Assembly: GCF_000223985.1 (NCBI RefSeq)
Contig: NZ_AFWV01000001.1
Coordinates: 372,001 to 436,000 of the forward strand
Reading direction: 5' to 3'
Source of the DNA: Thiocapsa marina 5811
GTDB taxonomy: Bacteria > Pseudomonadota > Gammaproteobacteria > Chromatiales > Chromatiaceae
Length of the DNA: 64,000 bases
Each line of letters starts with the position of its first letter. Within the stretch, counting starts at the first letter, position 1. Shown here one piece after another: positions 7,389 to 16,707 of the stretch. The notes below the pieces were generated by a model, which saw nothing but the letters and a program-made list of their open reading frames with translations, did not search any database and was not told where the DNA came from. Position numbers and translations under genes: made by a program.

Positions 7389-10292
7389 CTACTTCTTCCC
7401 GAACACGCCAGCCATATAGGCCTGCCACTTGCCACGCTGCTTCTCCTGTCCGGGCAGTCGCGGCATGGCATCGAACTGGGGCGAAGTCACCCGCGGCTCG
7501 TCCGGACCGGCCTTGTAGACGCGGACCCGGACATCGAACCAAGCGGCCTGACCCGTCACCGGATCCGAGTTGGAGAGATGCTCGCCTGCCGGGCTCGGCG
7601 GAAGCTCCTCGGCGATCAGGTGGTTGAGCAGGAAGCCCTTGCGCGATTCGTCCGCGTTGCTCCCGAGCCCCCAAGCGCCGTTGGCCTTGCCGATCGCGTT
7701 CCAGGTCCAGACCGTGCCGGGCTCGACCGCCTCGGAGAAGCGACACATGCAGCGAACCTTGCTCAGCGTCGACTCGACCCAAATCCAGTCACCGTCGGCG
7801 AAGCCGTGCTTCTTGCCGACGAGCGGGTTGACGAAGAGATAGTTGTGGCTGTGGATCTGACGCAGCCAGGCGTTCTGGCTATCCCAGCTGTGGTACATGG
7901 CCATCGGACGCTGGGTGAGCGCGTTCAAGGGGTAGCGCAGGGTGTCGACCAGTTGGTCTTCCAGCGGGCGATGGAAGAACGGCAAGGGATCGAAGTAGGT
8001 CTCGACGCGCTCGCGCAAGCGATCCGGCGGCTGGCGTCCGGGCCACTTGCCCTGCGCGGCCAGTCGGAACTTCTGCAGGACCTCGGAATAGAGATGGATG
8101 GTGATGGGCTCGGCATACCGGACCATGCCGTGGGCGCGCGCCCAGTGCAGATAGCCCTTGTTCCAGTTGCGCATGTACTGGTAGCTGGGCGGCAGCTCGT
8201 GATGGAAGACGCAGCCGTTCTTGGCGTACATCTCCCACTGCTTCGGGTTGGGCTCGCCCTTGAGCACCTGATCGCCGTCCTTGCCGCGCCAGCCGGCCAG
8301 AAAGCCGATGCCGGAGCCCGGGGATGTCTCGTAGTTGACGATGAAGTCGGGATAGTCACGGAACTTGCGTTCCCCTTCCGCGGTGACGAAGGCCGGCAGC
8401 TTCAGGCGCGATCCCAGCTCGATGATGACGTCCTGGAAGGGCTTGCACTCGCCTTTCGGCGGCAGCACCGGGATGCGCACCGCATCGACCGGGCCGTCGA
8501 ACTCGGAGATCGGGCGGTCGAGCATTGAGAGCGCATCGTGGCGCTCCAGATAGCTGGTATCGGGCAGCACCAGGTCGGCGAAGGCGACGGTCTCGGAGGA
8601 GAAGGTGTCGCAGACGACGATGAAGGGGATCTTGTATTTCCCCTCGACATCCTTGTCCACCAGCATCTTGCGCGTCTCGCTGGTGTTCATCGAGGAGTTC
8701 CACGCCATGTTGGCCATGAAGAGGAACAGGGTATCGATCGGATAGGGATCGCCGCGCCAGGCGTTGGTGATGACGTTGTGCATCAGGCCGTGGACCGAGA
8801 GCGGATACTCCCAGGAGAAGGCCTTGTCGATGCGCACCGGTCCGCCTTCGGCGTCGACGAACAGATCCTCGGGCTTGGCGGGCCAGCCGAGCGGCATGCC
8901 GTCGAGCGGCGTGTTGGGCTGAACGGCCTCGGGTCCGTGCGGCGGCTTGGCACAGGGCGGGATCGGGCGCGGGAAAGGCGCCTTGTGGCGGAAACCGCCG
9001 GGCCGGTCGATGGTGCCGAGCAGGGTCATGAGCACGCCGAGCGCGCGGATGGTTTGAAACCCGTTGGAATGGGCCGCCATCCCGCGCATGGCATGGAAAG
9101 CGACCGGGTTGCCGGTCACCGAGGGGTGCTCGACGTCCCAGCAGTCGGTCCAGGGAATCGGCAGCTCGATCTTCTGATCGCGCGCGGTGACGCCCATCTC
9201 GTGCGCGAGACGCCGGATGGTGTCGGCCGGAATACCGGTGATCTCGGCGGCCCACTCGGGCGTACAAGGTTCCAGCCGCTCCTTGAGGAGCTGGAACGCC
9301 GGCTTGACCGGGATCCCGTCGTCCATGTCGAGCTTGTAGCTGCCCATCAGACGCGGATCGGCACCCGGGGTGTGGGTGCTGATGGGGCCGTCGATGTTGC
9401 GGTCCCACCAGAGTTTGTTCTCCGGATCGAAGCAGCCCTCCTCCACATGCATCTCGGCGCGATAGAAGAGGCCGTGATCGTCGCGCGACGGATCGTCGAT
9501 GACCAGCTCGGCGGAGTTCGTGTAGCGCACCAGGAAATCGCGATCGAAGAGACCCTGCTTGAGGATCTCGTGCGAGATGGCCATCAGCAAGGCACCGTCG
9601 GTGCCCGGCTTGATCGGCACCCACTCGTCGGCGATCGCCGAGTAGCCGGTACGGATCGGGTTGACCGAGATGAAGCGCCCGCCGCGTCGTTTGAACTCGG
9701 AGATGGCGATCTTCAGCGGGTTGGAATGGTGATCCTCGGCGGTGCCGATCATCACGAAGAGTTTGGCGCGATCCAGATCCGGTCCGCCGAACTCCCAGAA
9801 GGAGCCGCCGATGGTATAGATCATGCCCGCGGCCATGTTGACCGAGCAGAAGCCGCCGTGTGCGGCATAGTTCGGGGTGCCGAACTGTTTGGCGAAGAGA
9901 CCCGTGAGGGCCTGCATCTGATCTCGACCGGTGAAGAGTGCGAACTTTTTCGGATCCTCCGCACGCAGGCGCCCGAGGCGCTCCTCCAGCATCGCGAAGG
10001 CTTCATCCCAGGAGATCGTCTCGAACTCGGAGGCACCCCGCTCCGCTCCCGCCTTGCGGCGCAGCGGCTTGGTGATGCGCCCCGGCGAGTACTGCTTCAT
10101 GATCCCGGAGCTGCCCTTGGCGCAGATCACCCCTTTGTTCAGCGGATGATTCGGATTGCCGTCGATATAGCGGACCTCGCCGTCGCGCATGTGGACTCGG
10201 ATGCCGCAACGGCATGCACACATGTAGCAGGTGGTTTCCTTGACCTCGACTCGCCCGACCGTGCTGTCGGAGTGAGCAATGGGATCCTGCAT
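7389..10292 (-). CDS. soeA: SoeA, molybdopterin subunit of the cytoplasmic sulfite-oxidising enzyme
   Basis: The product is 967 aa, a member of the DMSO reductase family. The N-terminus lacks a Tat signal and carries a [4Fe-4S] motif (CYMCACRCG, then GVICAKGSSG). It continues through the molybdopterin-binding domains and ends in the dinucleotide-binding fold (MYHSWDSQNAWLRQIH, GDWIWVESTLSKVRC). In Allochromatium vinosum SoeABC oxidises sulfite to sulfate on the cytoplasmic side. The missing Tat signal, the subunit set and the gene order all match; the assignment rests on recall of that system rather than on an alignment. A polysulfide or thiosulfate reductase would normally be exported. Confidence 0.87.
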   Translation of the reverse strand: MQDPIAHSDSTVGRVEVKETTCYMCACRCGIRVHMRDGEVRYIDGNPNHPLNKGVICAKGSSGIMKQYSPGRITKPLRRKAGAERGASEFETISWDEAFAMLEERLGRLRAEDPKKFALFTGRDQMQALTGLFAKQFGTPNYAAHGGFCSVNMAAGMIYTIGGSFWEFGGPDLDRAKLFVMIGTAEDHHSNPLKIAISEFKRRGGRFISVNPIRTGYSAIADEWVPIKPGTDGALLMAISHEILKQGLFDRDFLVRYTNSAELVIDDPSRDDHGLFYRAEMHVEEGCFDPENKLWWDRNIDGPISTHTPGADPRLMGSYKLDMDDGIPVKPAFQLLKERLEPCTPEWAAEITGIPADTIRRLAHEMGVTARDQKIELPIPWTDCWDVEHPSVTGNPVAFHAMRGMAAHSNGFQTIRALGVLMTLLGTIDRPGGFRHKAPFPRPIPPCAKPPHGPEAVQPNTPLDGMPLGWPAKPEDLFVDAEGGPVRIDKAFSWEYPLSVHGLMHNVITNAWRGDPYPIDTLFLFMANMAWNSSMNTSETRKMLVDKDVEGKYKIPFIVVCDTFSSETVAFADLVLPDTSYLERHDALSMLDRPISEFDGPVDAVRIPVLPPKGECKPFQDVIIELGSRLKLPAFVTAEGERKFRDYPDFIVNYETSPGSGIGFLAGWRGKDGDQVLKGEPNPKQWEMYAKNGCVFHHELPPSYQYMRNWNKGYLHWARAHGMVRYAEPITIHLYSEVLQKFRLAAQGKWPGRQPPDRLRERVETYFDPLPFFHRPLEDQLVDTLRYPLNALTQRPMAMYHSWDSQNAWLRQIHSHNYLFVNPLVGKKHGFADGDWIWVESTLSKVRCMCRFSEAVEPGTVWTWNAIGKANGAWGLGSNADESRKGFLLNHLIAEELPPSPAGEHLSNSDPVTGQAAWFDVRVRVYKAGPDEPRVTSPQFDAMPRLPGQEKQRGKWQAYMAGVFGKK

Positions 10293-10590
10293 GTGAGCAC
10301 CTTTATGCGAGGTAATGAGCCAGACGATTACCGCATTCTAATATTGCGGATGTCTATGTTTCAAACTTGATGCCAGCCCGGGAAATGGGTGACCAAGGGG
10401 GACCGAGCGCACAAGCGCCCCGTGAGCGGACCGGCTGTCGACGTGATGAGGAGGCGATCGTGCGTAAAGGCGTGCGGCGGGAGAGACCCCGCTTCGTATC
10501 GGCCGAACGAACGGTCGCATCTCCGGCGCTTGCGCCCCGAAGATGCGGATCTTGACGAGCGCCGGAGCCCGACGCGTGCGGCGTCGCGGA
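10293..10590. other. Intergenic region upstream of soeA
   Basis: No gene is evident. The first 80 bases next to soeA (about 10293-10370) are AT-richer than the surroundings and are the likely promoter region. AAAGGTG just before the soeA ATG can serve as ribosome-binding site. I see no clear operator. Confidence 0.35.
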
Positions 10591-10866
10591 CTAGGCCGCT
10601 TCAGCCAGGGTCGCCGGGAGCCACGAGGCCAAACGCTCGCGCTCTTGGGCGACGTCGATCGCGAAGAAGTGATTCAGCACCTCCAGCGCCTCGTCGAGGT
10701 CCTCGCACGGCCACTCGTTGGTGATACTGCGGAAGGTCCAGTCCTCGACGTGGAAGCAGCAATGACCGCCGTTGGCCGCGCCCTCGGCGTCGTAACGGAG
10801 CTTGAATCCGGTGTAGGTCCTGGGATCCCATTTGTAGCGGATCGTGTTTTCGGTTTGCTCGAACAT
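10591..10866 (-). CDS. Small conserved-looking protein next to soeABC, unknown function
   Basis: The product is 91 aa from the ATG at 10866 (MFEQTENTIRYKWDP). The frame is open to 11019, but that extension is low quality. It is acidic, soluble and rich in aromatic residues (HCCFHVEDWTFRSI), without membrane segments or a known motif apart from a paired cysteine. It runs in the same direction as soeA and about 300 bp upstream of it, so it may be co-regulated. I recognise no family. Confidence 0.6.
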   Translation of the reverse strand: MFEQTENTIRYKWDPRTYTGFKLRYDAEGAANGGHCCFHVEDWTFRSITNEWPCEDLDEALEVLNHFFAIDVAQERERLASWLPATLAEAA

Positions 10867-11157
10867 GTTTTTCTCAGTGGAATCTGTTGCTTGGATGCCG
10901 ATCATCCCGTTGGGGAACGTCGGTTGAGCTGCCCGCTCGGCAACGAGAGGAAACATGTCGACAACATGCCGTTTCCTTTTCGTCACACACCGCATCTCAT
11001 GACTGAAGTTTAGTACCAAAATACAACAAACGACAACCTACCAAGCGCATTTTTTTCGCTAAACCGATCACATGCCGTCAAAAATCCGTCGCGCTGCTCG
11101 ACGCATTTTTCAAGGAACCGCGAAACAACTGTTGTCGCGATGCGACGCCGAGACAAT

Positions 11158-11233
11158 CAAATACCCCGCGATCGCGCCCCCGTTCGTGTGTCGGTGGCGC
11201 AAAACCATCGCATAGCGCGCCGGGCGCGGTTTA
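11158..11233. repeat. Degenerate inverted-repeat element at the metA 3' end
   Basis: The right arm GCGCGGTTTA (11224-11233) and the adjoining 25 bp match one core type of the family closely. The left part is diverged and its arm is barely recognisable. The metA stop codon (TTA on this strand, 11231-11233) is the tip of the arm. Confidence 0.6.
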
Positions 11234-12316
11234 ACCGCGGGATCGACGCCAACTCAGTGCAAGCGGGTCGTCGGGATCCACATGCGACATGAACGGAAGT
11301 CTGCGGTCGTTGTTGGTGATCTGATAGATGAGCCCCATCCAGTTGCCGAGCACGCCCTCGCCGCTGTCGTGCCAGGTATTGTCGAGCCTGTCGACGATGT
11401 GCTTCTCGGGGAAAGCCGGCAGGTCGCGCCCCTGATCGAGCGCGTCGAGGATGCGCTCGCGGTGCTCGTCCAAGATGGCGCGTGACTGGACGCCGAAATA
11501 GTTCTCGGGAAAAGGCGGGTACTGATCGCGCTCTCCGGCCGCGAAACGGTTGACCTCGCGCTTGTACTCCTTGAGCAGCGAGATGATGTCGTACTCGGGG
11601 TGGCCTTGAAAGAAGACCTGACGGAAGCCGTCCGGACTGACCGCGAGATGCACCCCGGCCTCCTCGCTCTCGGCCAGGATGTGTAGACCGGCCGCCTCGA
11701 ACTGGTCGCGACCGATCGCGTTGAACCGCGAATGCGGCACGTCGAATCGCGTATTCACACTGCTCACCAAGGGGTGGCTGCGGTCGATGACGCGATGCAC
11801 ATAGACACCCCAGCGCTTCTCGCCGAGCGGACGGCGCCGCTGGCCGTAACGAAACTCCAGCACTGCATGCGTCGCCAAGCACGAGCAGAGGGTCGAGCTG
11901 ACGTTGTGATGTGCCCAGTCGACCACCTCGATCAACGGCTCCCAGAAGGTCTGACTCGCCAGGTCCGGGCCCATGACGTTGGCCCCGGTGATCACCAGGG
12001 CATCCAGACCCTCGGCACGGATCTTCTCGAACGGCTCGTAGTAGCGCTCGACGTACTCGCGGGTGATGGGGCCACGGTCGAGCGCGTCGAGCGTGAAGGG
12101 GTGGACATAGAACTGCGCGATCTGATTGCTCTGACCGATCAGTCGGAAGAACTGCCGCTCGGTGGCGGCAAGCGCGGCATCCGGCATCATGTTCAGCAGG
12201 CCGATATGCAGCTCGCGGATGTCCTGCTGAATCGCATGATCGGGCTCGAGGATCTTGTGGCCCTCTTCGCGCAGACGCTGGAAGGTTGGCAGGTCATTGT
12301 GGGCGACGATCGGCAT
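11231..12316 (-). CDS. metA: Homoserine O-acyltransferase, MetA family
   Basis: The product is 361 aa from the ATG at 12316 preceded by AGGAC. The family core is clear: HIGLLNMMPDAALAATERQF near the N-terminus, a nucleophilic-cysteine region (TLCSCLATHAVLEF) and the catalytic QGHPEYD histidine/glutamate motif. It activates homoserine for methionine synthesis using succinyl- or acetyl-CoA; the sequence alone does not settle which. It differs from the enterobacterial enzyme at the loops around the TGA and cysteine motifs and belongs to a variant I associate with sulfur-oxidising gammaproteobacteria. The frame is open far upstream, but that part is the shadow of the next gene. Confidence 0.88.
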   Translation of the reverse strand: MPIVAHNDLPTFQRLREEGHKILEPDHAIQQDIRELHIGLLNMMPDAALAATERQFFRLIGQSNQIAQFYVHPFTLDALDRGPITREYVERYYEPFEKIRAEGLDALVITGANVMGPDLASQTFWEPLIEVVDWAHHNVSSTLCSCLATHAVLEFRYGQRRRPLGEKRWGVYVHRVIDRSHPLVSSVNTRFDVPHSRFNAIGRDQFEAAGLHILAESEEAGVHLAVSPDGFRQVFFQGHPEYDIISLLKEYKREVNRFAAGERDQYPPFPENYFGVQSRAILDEHRERILDALDQGRDLPAFPEKHIVDRLDNTWHDSGEGVLGNWMGLIYQITNNDRRLPFMSHVDPDDPLALSWRRSRG

Positions 12317-12354
12317 GGGGTCGGTCCTGTCGTTCGGGTTACTGCAACGGCGGG

Positions 12355-13227
12355 TTATTTCAACTGGGGATCGAAGACCGGCGTCTCGGCCTGTCCGATC
12401 GCCGATTCGATCAACTGCAGGAAATCCTGCTCGTCGCGCACGCGCGCGACATCCTCGGACGAGACCGTATAGCCGTATGGACGCGCGATCGCCTCGTAAC
12501 GGGGCACCCGCGAATGGAACAGACGCGGGAAGACCCAGCGCGTGAAGTCGTCCGGATCCACCTCCGCGACATAATCCAGACCATGAACCGACAGATAGTC
12601 CTTGAGTGCTGCACGCAGGAACTCGGGGCGATAGTAGAGCGGCTTCGGATCGGCCTGTGCGCGCTGGATGAGCTTGATCTCGTCCGCCTCCGGGACCCGG
12701 ATGTAGAGGATCAGGCTGTGCTTGGCGAGCAGATCGATGACCCGCGGCTCGTCGAGCTCGCAGAGGCTCCCCCCGACATCGTTGATGAGATGCGGATAGC
12801 TGTAGATCTCTTGGGCCTTCCGCACGAAATCGGGCACATCCATCATCGCCGCGATCTCCGCCTCGCGATAAAGGGCCTGCCGACGGTTGAACTCCCCGAG
12901 CGGAAGCCCTCCGCGCTCGGGATTCCCGAGCTTGCCGACGAAGCTGAGGACCGGCCCCAAATCCGTGACCTTGATGTTGTTGTGGATGGCGATCCAGTCC
13001 CGACGCAGCAGGTCGCGCAGGAAGGGATCGCGCATCGCGTGCGCCTTGATCAGGTCCAGGATGTGCTCGTTGAGATACCGCGTCCCGATCCGATAGTCCC
13101 CGGAGTAGTGGAACCAATCGTTGCGGCGCAACATCTCGGAGAGATAGGTCTTGCCCACCCCCGACATCCCGAGCAGCGTGATGCACTTGTGCTTCCAGCT
13201 GCGGAATTCATCGACCTTGAACTTCAT
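12355..13227 (-). CDS. P-loop ATPase/kinase-like protein, unknown role
   Basis: The product is 290 aa from the ATG at 13227 (MKFKVDEFRSWK). It has a Walker A motif, GMSGVGKTYLSEM, near residue 20, and the overall look of a small-molecule kinase-type P-loop domain; the C-terminal half contains a region rich in aromatic and charged residues (KPLYYRPEFLRAALKDYL). The substrate is unknown. It precedes metA by 38 bp on the same strand, so the two are probably co-transcribed. An inverted-repeat element ends only 4 bp upstream of the start codon, leaving no room for a conventional ribosome-binding site outside the repeat. Confidence 0.75.
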   Translation of the reverse strand: MKFKVDEFRSWKHKCITLLGMSGVGKTYLSEMLRRNDWFHYSGDYRIGTRYLNEHILDLIKAHAMRDPFLRDLLRRDWIAIHNNIKVTDLGPVLSFVGKLGNPERGGLPLGEFNRRQALYREAEIAAMMDVPDFVRKAQEIYSYPHLINDVGGSLCELDEPRVIDLLAKHSLILYIRVPEADEIKLIQRAQADPKPLYYRPEFLRAALKDYLSVHGLDYVAEVDPDDFTRWVFPRLFHSRVPRYEAIARPYGYTVSSEDVARVRDEQDFLQLIESAIGQAETPVFDPQLK

Positions 13228-13231
13228 TGGA

Positions 13232-13317
13232 TTGAACCGCGCTCTAAGTGACAACCGATGTTTGGTGGGAAACGACCGCTTGAGGAGACCGAGAAAAGCC
13301 TGCCCGACGCGGTTCAA
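13232..13317. repeat. Inverted-repeat element, TTGAACCGCG variant
   Basis: The arms TTGAACCGCG (13232-13241) and CGCGGTTCAA (13308-13317) are exact complements, extending by one A/T pair outward. It is 86 bp long. It abuts the start codon of the P-loop ATPase gene (13227). Confidence 0.85.
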
Positions 13318-13575
13318 TGATCAGATATCCAAAGCGTTGAACAGCGCATTTCGCAATGACGGTGGATTTGTGCGGAGCCGCGCCGACCGTGAAACACCCG
13401 TGTGATGAGGAACACGCGATCGAGCAAACCCGGACCGATCGATGATGGTAGTGCAGGACGCGGACGGCGACAAACGCGCCGTTCGGCGTTGGTCCGTAGG
13501 TCGGGCCGAGCGGGAGCGATTCCCGACACCCACCGGTCGGTCTGGCTGCGCATGCACGGCCTCGCGCCCGCCGGA

Positions 13576-15492
13576 TCAGCGCCGCGCCTCGAGCGCCTCC
13601 CAGCGCGCGTAGGTGGTCTCGAGCTCGGACTCCAATGCCTCCAGACGCGCCTTGACCGCCGCGACCTCGTCGCCTGCACTCTGATAGAGGGCCGGATCGG
13701 CCAGGCGTTCGTGCAGCTCGGCCTGCGCGGCCTCCAATGCCTCGATTCGCGCCGGCAGCTCGGCAAGCTCGCGGGTCTCTTTGAAGCTCAGCTTCTCGCC
13801 CTTGGGCGCAGTTTTGGACCGAGCCGAACCGCTTGCGGGAGGCGACACCGGCGTTTCGGTATCCGCCGGCTTTGCCTTGAACTCCCCGGATCGGCGCGGA
13901 TCACGTTGACGTACCCAGTCCTCGTATCCGCCGACATATTCGCGGACCCGGCCTTCGCCCTCGAAGACCAGTGTGCTGGTGGCAACGTTGTCGAGCAGTG
14001 CCCGATCGTGAGAGACCAGCAAGAGGGTGCCTTTGAACTCGACCAGCAGGTCCTCCAGCAACTCGAGGGTCTCGGTATCCAAGTCGTTGGTCGGCTCGTC
14101 GAGCACCAGCAAATTGGCCGGTCGGGTGAAGAGCTTGGCCAGCAGCAGGCGATTGCGTTCCCCGCCGGACAGCGCTTTGACCGGCTGGCGCGCGCGCTCG
14201 GGTGTAAAGAGAAAGTCCTTCAGATAGGACAGGACGTGACGGCTCTGGCCGTCGACCTCGATCTTGTCGCTGCCGCCCGCGACGTTGTCCTGGACGCTCC
14301 TGTCCAGTTCGAGCTGGGCGCGCAGTTGATCGAAATAGGCCACCTGCAGATTGGTCCCGCGCCGAATCGTCCCGCGTTGGGGCTCCAGATCGCCGAGCAG
14401 CAGCTTCAGCAACGTACTCTTGCCGGCGCCGTTCGGGCCGATGATGCCGATCTTGTCGCCGCGCAGGATCAGCGTGCTGAAATCGCGGATCACCGGGGTG
14501 TCGCCCCAAGCGAAGCCGATCTCCTCGGCCTCGACCACCAGCTTGCCGGAACGATCCGCCTCGCTCAGGCGCAGACGCGCCGTGCCTTGCAGCTCGCGCC
14601 GCTCGAGCCGTTCGCGACGCATGGATTCGAGCGCGCGCACACGGCCTTCGTTGCGGGTACGCCGCGCCTTGATGCCTTGGCGGATCCAGACCTCCTCCTC
14701 GGCGAGCTTGCGGTCGAACTGCGCCGCGGCTTGGGCCTCGGCATGCAGACGCTCCTCGCGGCGACGCAGGTAATTGGCGTAGTCGCCGGGCCAGTCGGTG
14801 ATCCGCCCGCGATCGAGCTCCAGGATCCGGGTCGCAACCCGCTGCAGGAAGCGCCGATCATGGGTGACGAAGAGCAAGGAGCCCGGAAAGTCGATCAGAA
14901 AGTCTTCGAGCCAATCGATCGCATCGATGTCCAGATGGTTGGTCGGCTCGTCGAGCAACAGCAGATCGGGCTCGGTCACCAAGGCGCGGGCAAGCAAGAC
15001 GCGACGTTGCAGACCGCCCGAGAGCGCTGCGAAACGGGCCTCGGCATCGAGCCCCAGCCGCGAGATGACGCGCTCGGTGCGCTGCTCGATCGCCCAGCCG
15101 CCGCCGTCCTCCAAGTGCTGCTGGACCCGTGCCAGACGGGTCAGATCCTCCTCGCTCGGGTCCGTACCCAAGCCATGGGAGAGCTTGAAGTAGTCGCTCA
15201 GAAGGACCCCGAGATCGCCCAGACCCGCGGAGACGACCTCGAAGACGCTCCCATCCTCCCCGCGCGGGATCTCCTGCGTCAGGCGCGCCACCTTGAGCCC
15301 GGCAGCGGCGCGGAGCTGACCCGAGTCGGCCTGGACCTCCCCGTCGATGATCCGCAGCAAGGTCGACTTGCCGGCGCCGTTGCGGCCGATCAGACAGATC
15401 CGCTCGCCTCGCTCGATGTTGAAGGAGACGTCCTCCAAGAGCGGCGGCAAGCCGTAGGAGAGGGCGACGGAGTCGAGGCTGAGCAGGGTCAT
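13576..15492 (-). CDS. uup: ABC-F family ATPase Uup
   Basis: The product is 638 aa from the ATG at 15492 (MTLLSLDSVALSYG). Two ABC cassettes are complete: the first with GRNGAGKST and LLLLDEPTNHLD, the second with GPNGAGKST and LLVLDEPTNDLD, each with an LSGG signature. There are no membrane helices. A charged C-terminal coiled coil (ELPARIEALEAAQAELHERL) is the DNA-binding extension typical of Uup. ABC-F proteins act on the ribosome, and Uup also affects transposon excision and branched DNA. It is divergent from the Crp/Fnr gene. Confidence 0.92.
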   Translation of the reverse strand: MTLLSLDSVALSYGLPPLLEDVSFNIERGERICLIGRNGAGKSTLLRIIDGEVQADSGQLRAAAGLKVARLTQEIPRGEDGSVFEVVSAGLGDLGVLLSDYFKLSHGLGTDPSEEDLTRLARVQQHLEDGGGWAIEQRTERVISRLGLDAEARFAALSGGLQRRVLLARALVTEPDLLLLDEPTNHLDIDAIDWLEDFLIDFPGSLLFVTHDRRFLQRVATRILELDRGRITDWPGDYANYLRRREERLHAEAQAAAQFDRKLAEEEVWIRQGIKARRTRNEGRVRALESMRRERLERRELQGTARLRLSEADRSGKLVVEAEEIGFAWGDTPVIRDFSTLILRGDKIGIIGPNGAGKSTLLKLLLGDLEPQRGTIRRGTNLQVAYFDQLRAQLELDRSVQDNVAGGSDKIEVDGQSRHVLSYLKDFLFTPERARQPVKALSGGERNRLLLAKLFTRPANLLVLDEPTNDLDTETLELLEDLLVEFKGTLLLVSHDRALLDNVATSTLVFEGEGRVREYVGGYEDWVRQRDPRRSGEFKAKPADTETPVSPPASGSARSKTAPKGEKLSFKETRELAELPARIEALEAAQAELHERLADPALYQSAGDEVAAVKARLEALESELETTYARWEALEARR

Positions 15493-15680
15493 CGGTCGTA
15501 CCGTGTGGAATGAGAGAGGAAGCAAATCCGAGCACGAACGTGCAACAGCACCTGTCTCGGGTCTCGAGTGTCGGGCCAATCAAGGTAGAGAGGGCGAGGA
15601 CAGGACGCAACCCCGCCCGGGAAATGATCTCCCCGAGCCGATCGGCTACACTGGGCCATCAGGCACCGCCGTGCCAGGAC

Positions 15681-16415
15681 ATGACGAGAGTCAGACGACC
15701 CCCAATGGTTAAAAGTGTCACGCTGCGAGATGCCTGGTCGGGCGAGGCCGATTGTCTCAACTGCTCGCTCCGCACCACCGTCCTGTTCGCAGGTCTAGCC
15801 GAGGCGGATTTCGAGCGGATCCACGATCCGATCGACCAATTCACCCTCAAGCCCGGTACCAGTCTCTACCGCACCGGTGATCCGGCGGACCACATGTTCA
15901 CCGTGCGCTCCGGCGTCCTGAAATTGGTTCAGTATCTCCCGGACGGCAGTCAGCGCATCGTGCGGATCGCCCGGACCACGGATGTCCTGGGTCTCGAGGC
16001 CATGCTCGAGGGCGGCACCTACCAGCACGACGCCGTCGCGCTGCAACCAACCGAGGTCTGCCGCTTCCCCGCCCGATTGGTCCGCGATCTGGGCTGCAAC
16101 AATCCGGACCTGCACCGCGAGCTGATCGCGCGTTGGCAACGTGCCTTGAACGAGGCCGACGCCTGGCTGACCGAGCTCTCCACTGGGTCCGCCCGGCAGC
16201 GCATCGCGCGGCTCTTGCTGCGCTTGGTCCGCGATCGCGAGAGCAGCGCCTGCCAATTGTTCAGCCGCGAGGACATGGGTGCGATGCTCGGCATCACCAC
16301 CGAGACCGCCAGCCGCACCATCGCCGAGTTCAAACGCCAGAGCCTTCTAGTCGAGACCAACCCCAACCGCTTTCTGCTCGACATCCCCAACCTCAAGCGC
16401 ATCGCGGAGGGTTGA
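15681..16415 (+). CDS. Crp/Fnr-family transcriptional regulator
   Basis: The product is 244 aa from the ATG at 15681, preceded by CCAGGAC; an internal ATG at 15705 is an alternative. It has an N-terminal effector barrel (TLKPGTSLYRTGDPADHMF) and a C-terminal helix-turn-helix (SREDMGAMLGITTETASRT). The N-terminus carries a CLNC pair, but the four-cysteine pattern needed for an FNR-type oxygen-sensing cluster is not evident. Given the cydABX genes 2 kb downstream, redox control is conceivable but is only inference. The TGA stop lies in the first arm of an inverted-repeat pair. Confidence 0.88.
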   Translation: MTRVRRPPMVKSVTLRDAWSGEADCLNCSLRTTVLFAGLAEADFERIHDPIDQFTLKPGTSLYRTGDPADHMFTVRSGVLKLVQYLPDGSQRIVRIARTTDVLGLEAMLEGGTYQHDAVALQPTEVCRFPARLVRDLGCNNPDLHRELIARWQRALNEADAWLTELSTGSARQRIARLLLRLVRDRESSACQLFSREDMGAMLGITTETASRTIAEFKRQSLLVETNPNRFLLDIPNLKRIAEG

Positions 16416-16606
16416 AACGCGTCCGGTGCGATATGCGCTGTTCTCTGTGATGATCGGCATCGCGCACACCCGAGAGCGCCGCGGAGACGCGTTTCAAGAA
16501 ACTAATTGATTTTATTATCCTGAACCGCGTCCCCACCGACACCTCCGACGCGCTCCACCGCCTTCATCCACGACCGAGATCCGCACACACCCCAGACGCG
16601 GTTCAG
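16412..16606. repeat. Pair of inverted-repeat elements with AT-rich spacer
   Basis: Element one is 16412-16497 (86 bp) with arms TTGAAACGCGTC/GACGCGTTTCAA. Element two is 16520-16606 (87 bp) with arms CTGAACCGCGTC/GACGCGGTTCAG. A 22-bp AT-rich spacer separates them. The two neighbours have different arm sequences, each self-complementary. The stop codon of the Crp/Fnr gene is in the first arm. Confidence 0.87.
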
Positions 16607-16707
16607 CGGGGTTGACCGATTTCAATGCCCCGAGCACCCCTCACACCCAATGATGCCGCATTCCGCGGTGCCGCGCCGCCGCTTGACCGAGGCCGGGAGG
16701 GCAGATC

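Noticed and set aside
12317-13186. Possible large fusion protein combining an N-terminal domain with MetA (open frame of 651 codons)
   Set aside because: The upstream part is the shadow of the P-loop ATPase gene in another frame, and the MetA start at 12316 has a ribosome-binding site and the family's true N-terminus.
15681-16415. FNR-type oxygen sensor with an iron-sulfur cluster
   Set aside because: Only one CxxC pair is at the N-terminus; the full set of four ligating cysteines is not visible, so I call it only Crp/Fnr family.
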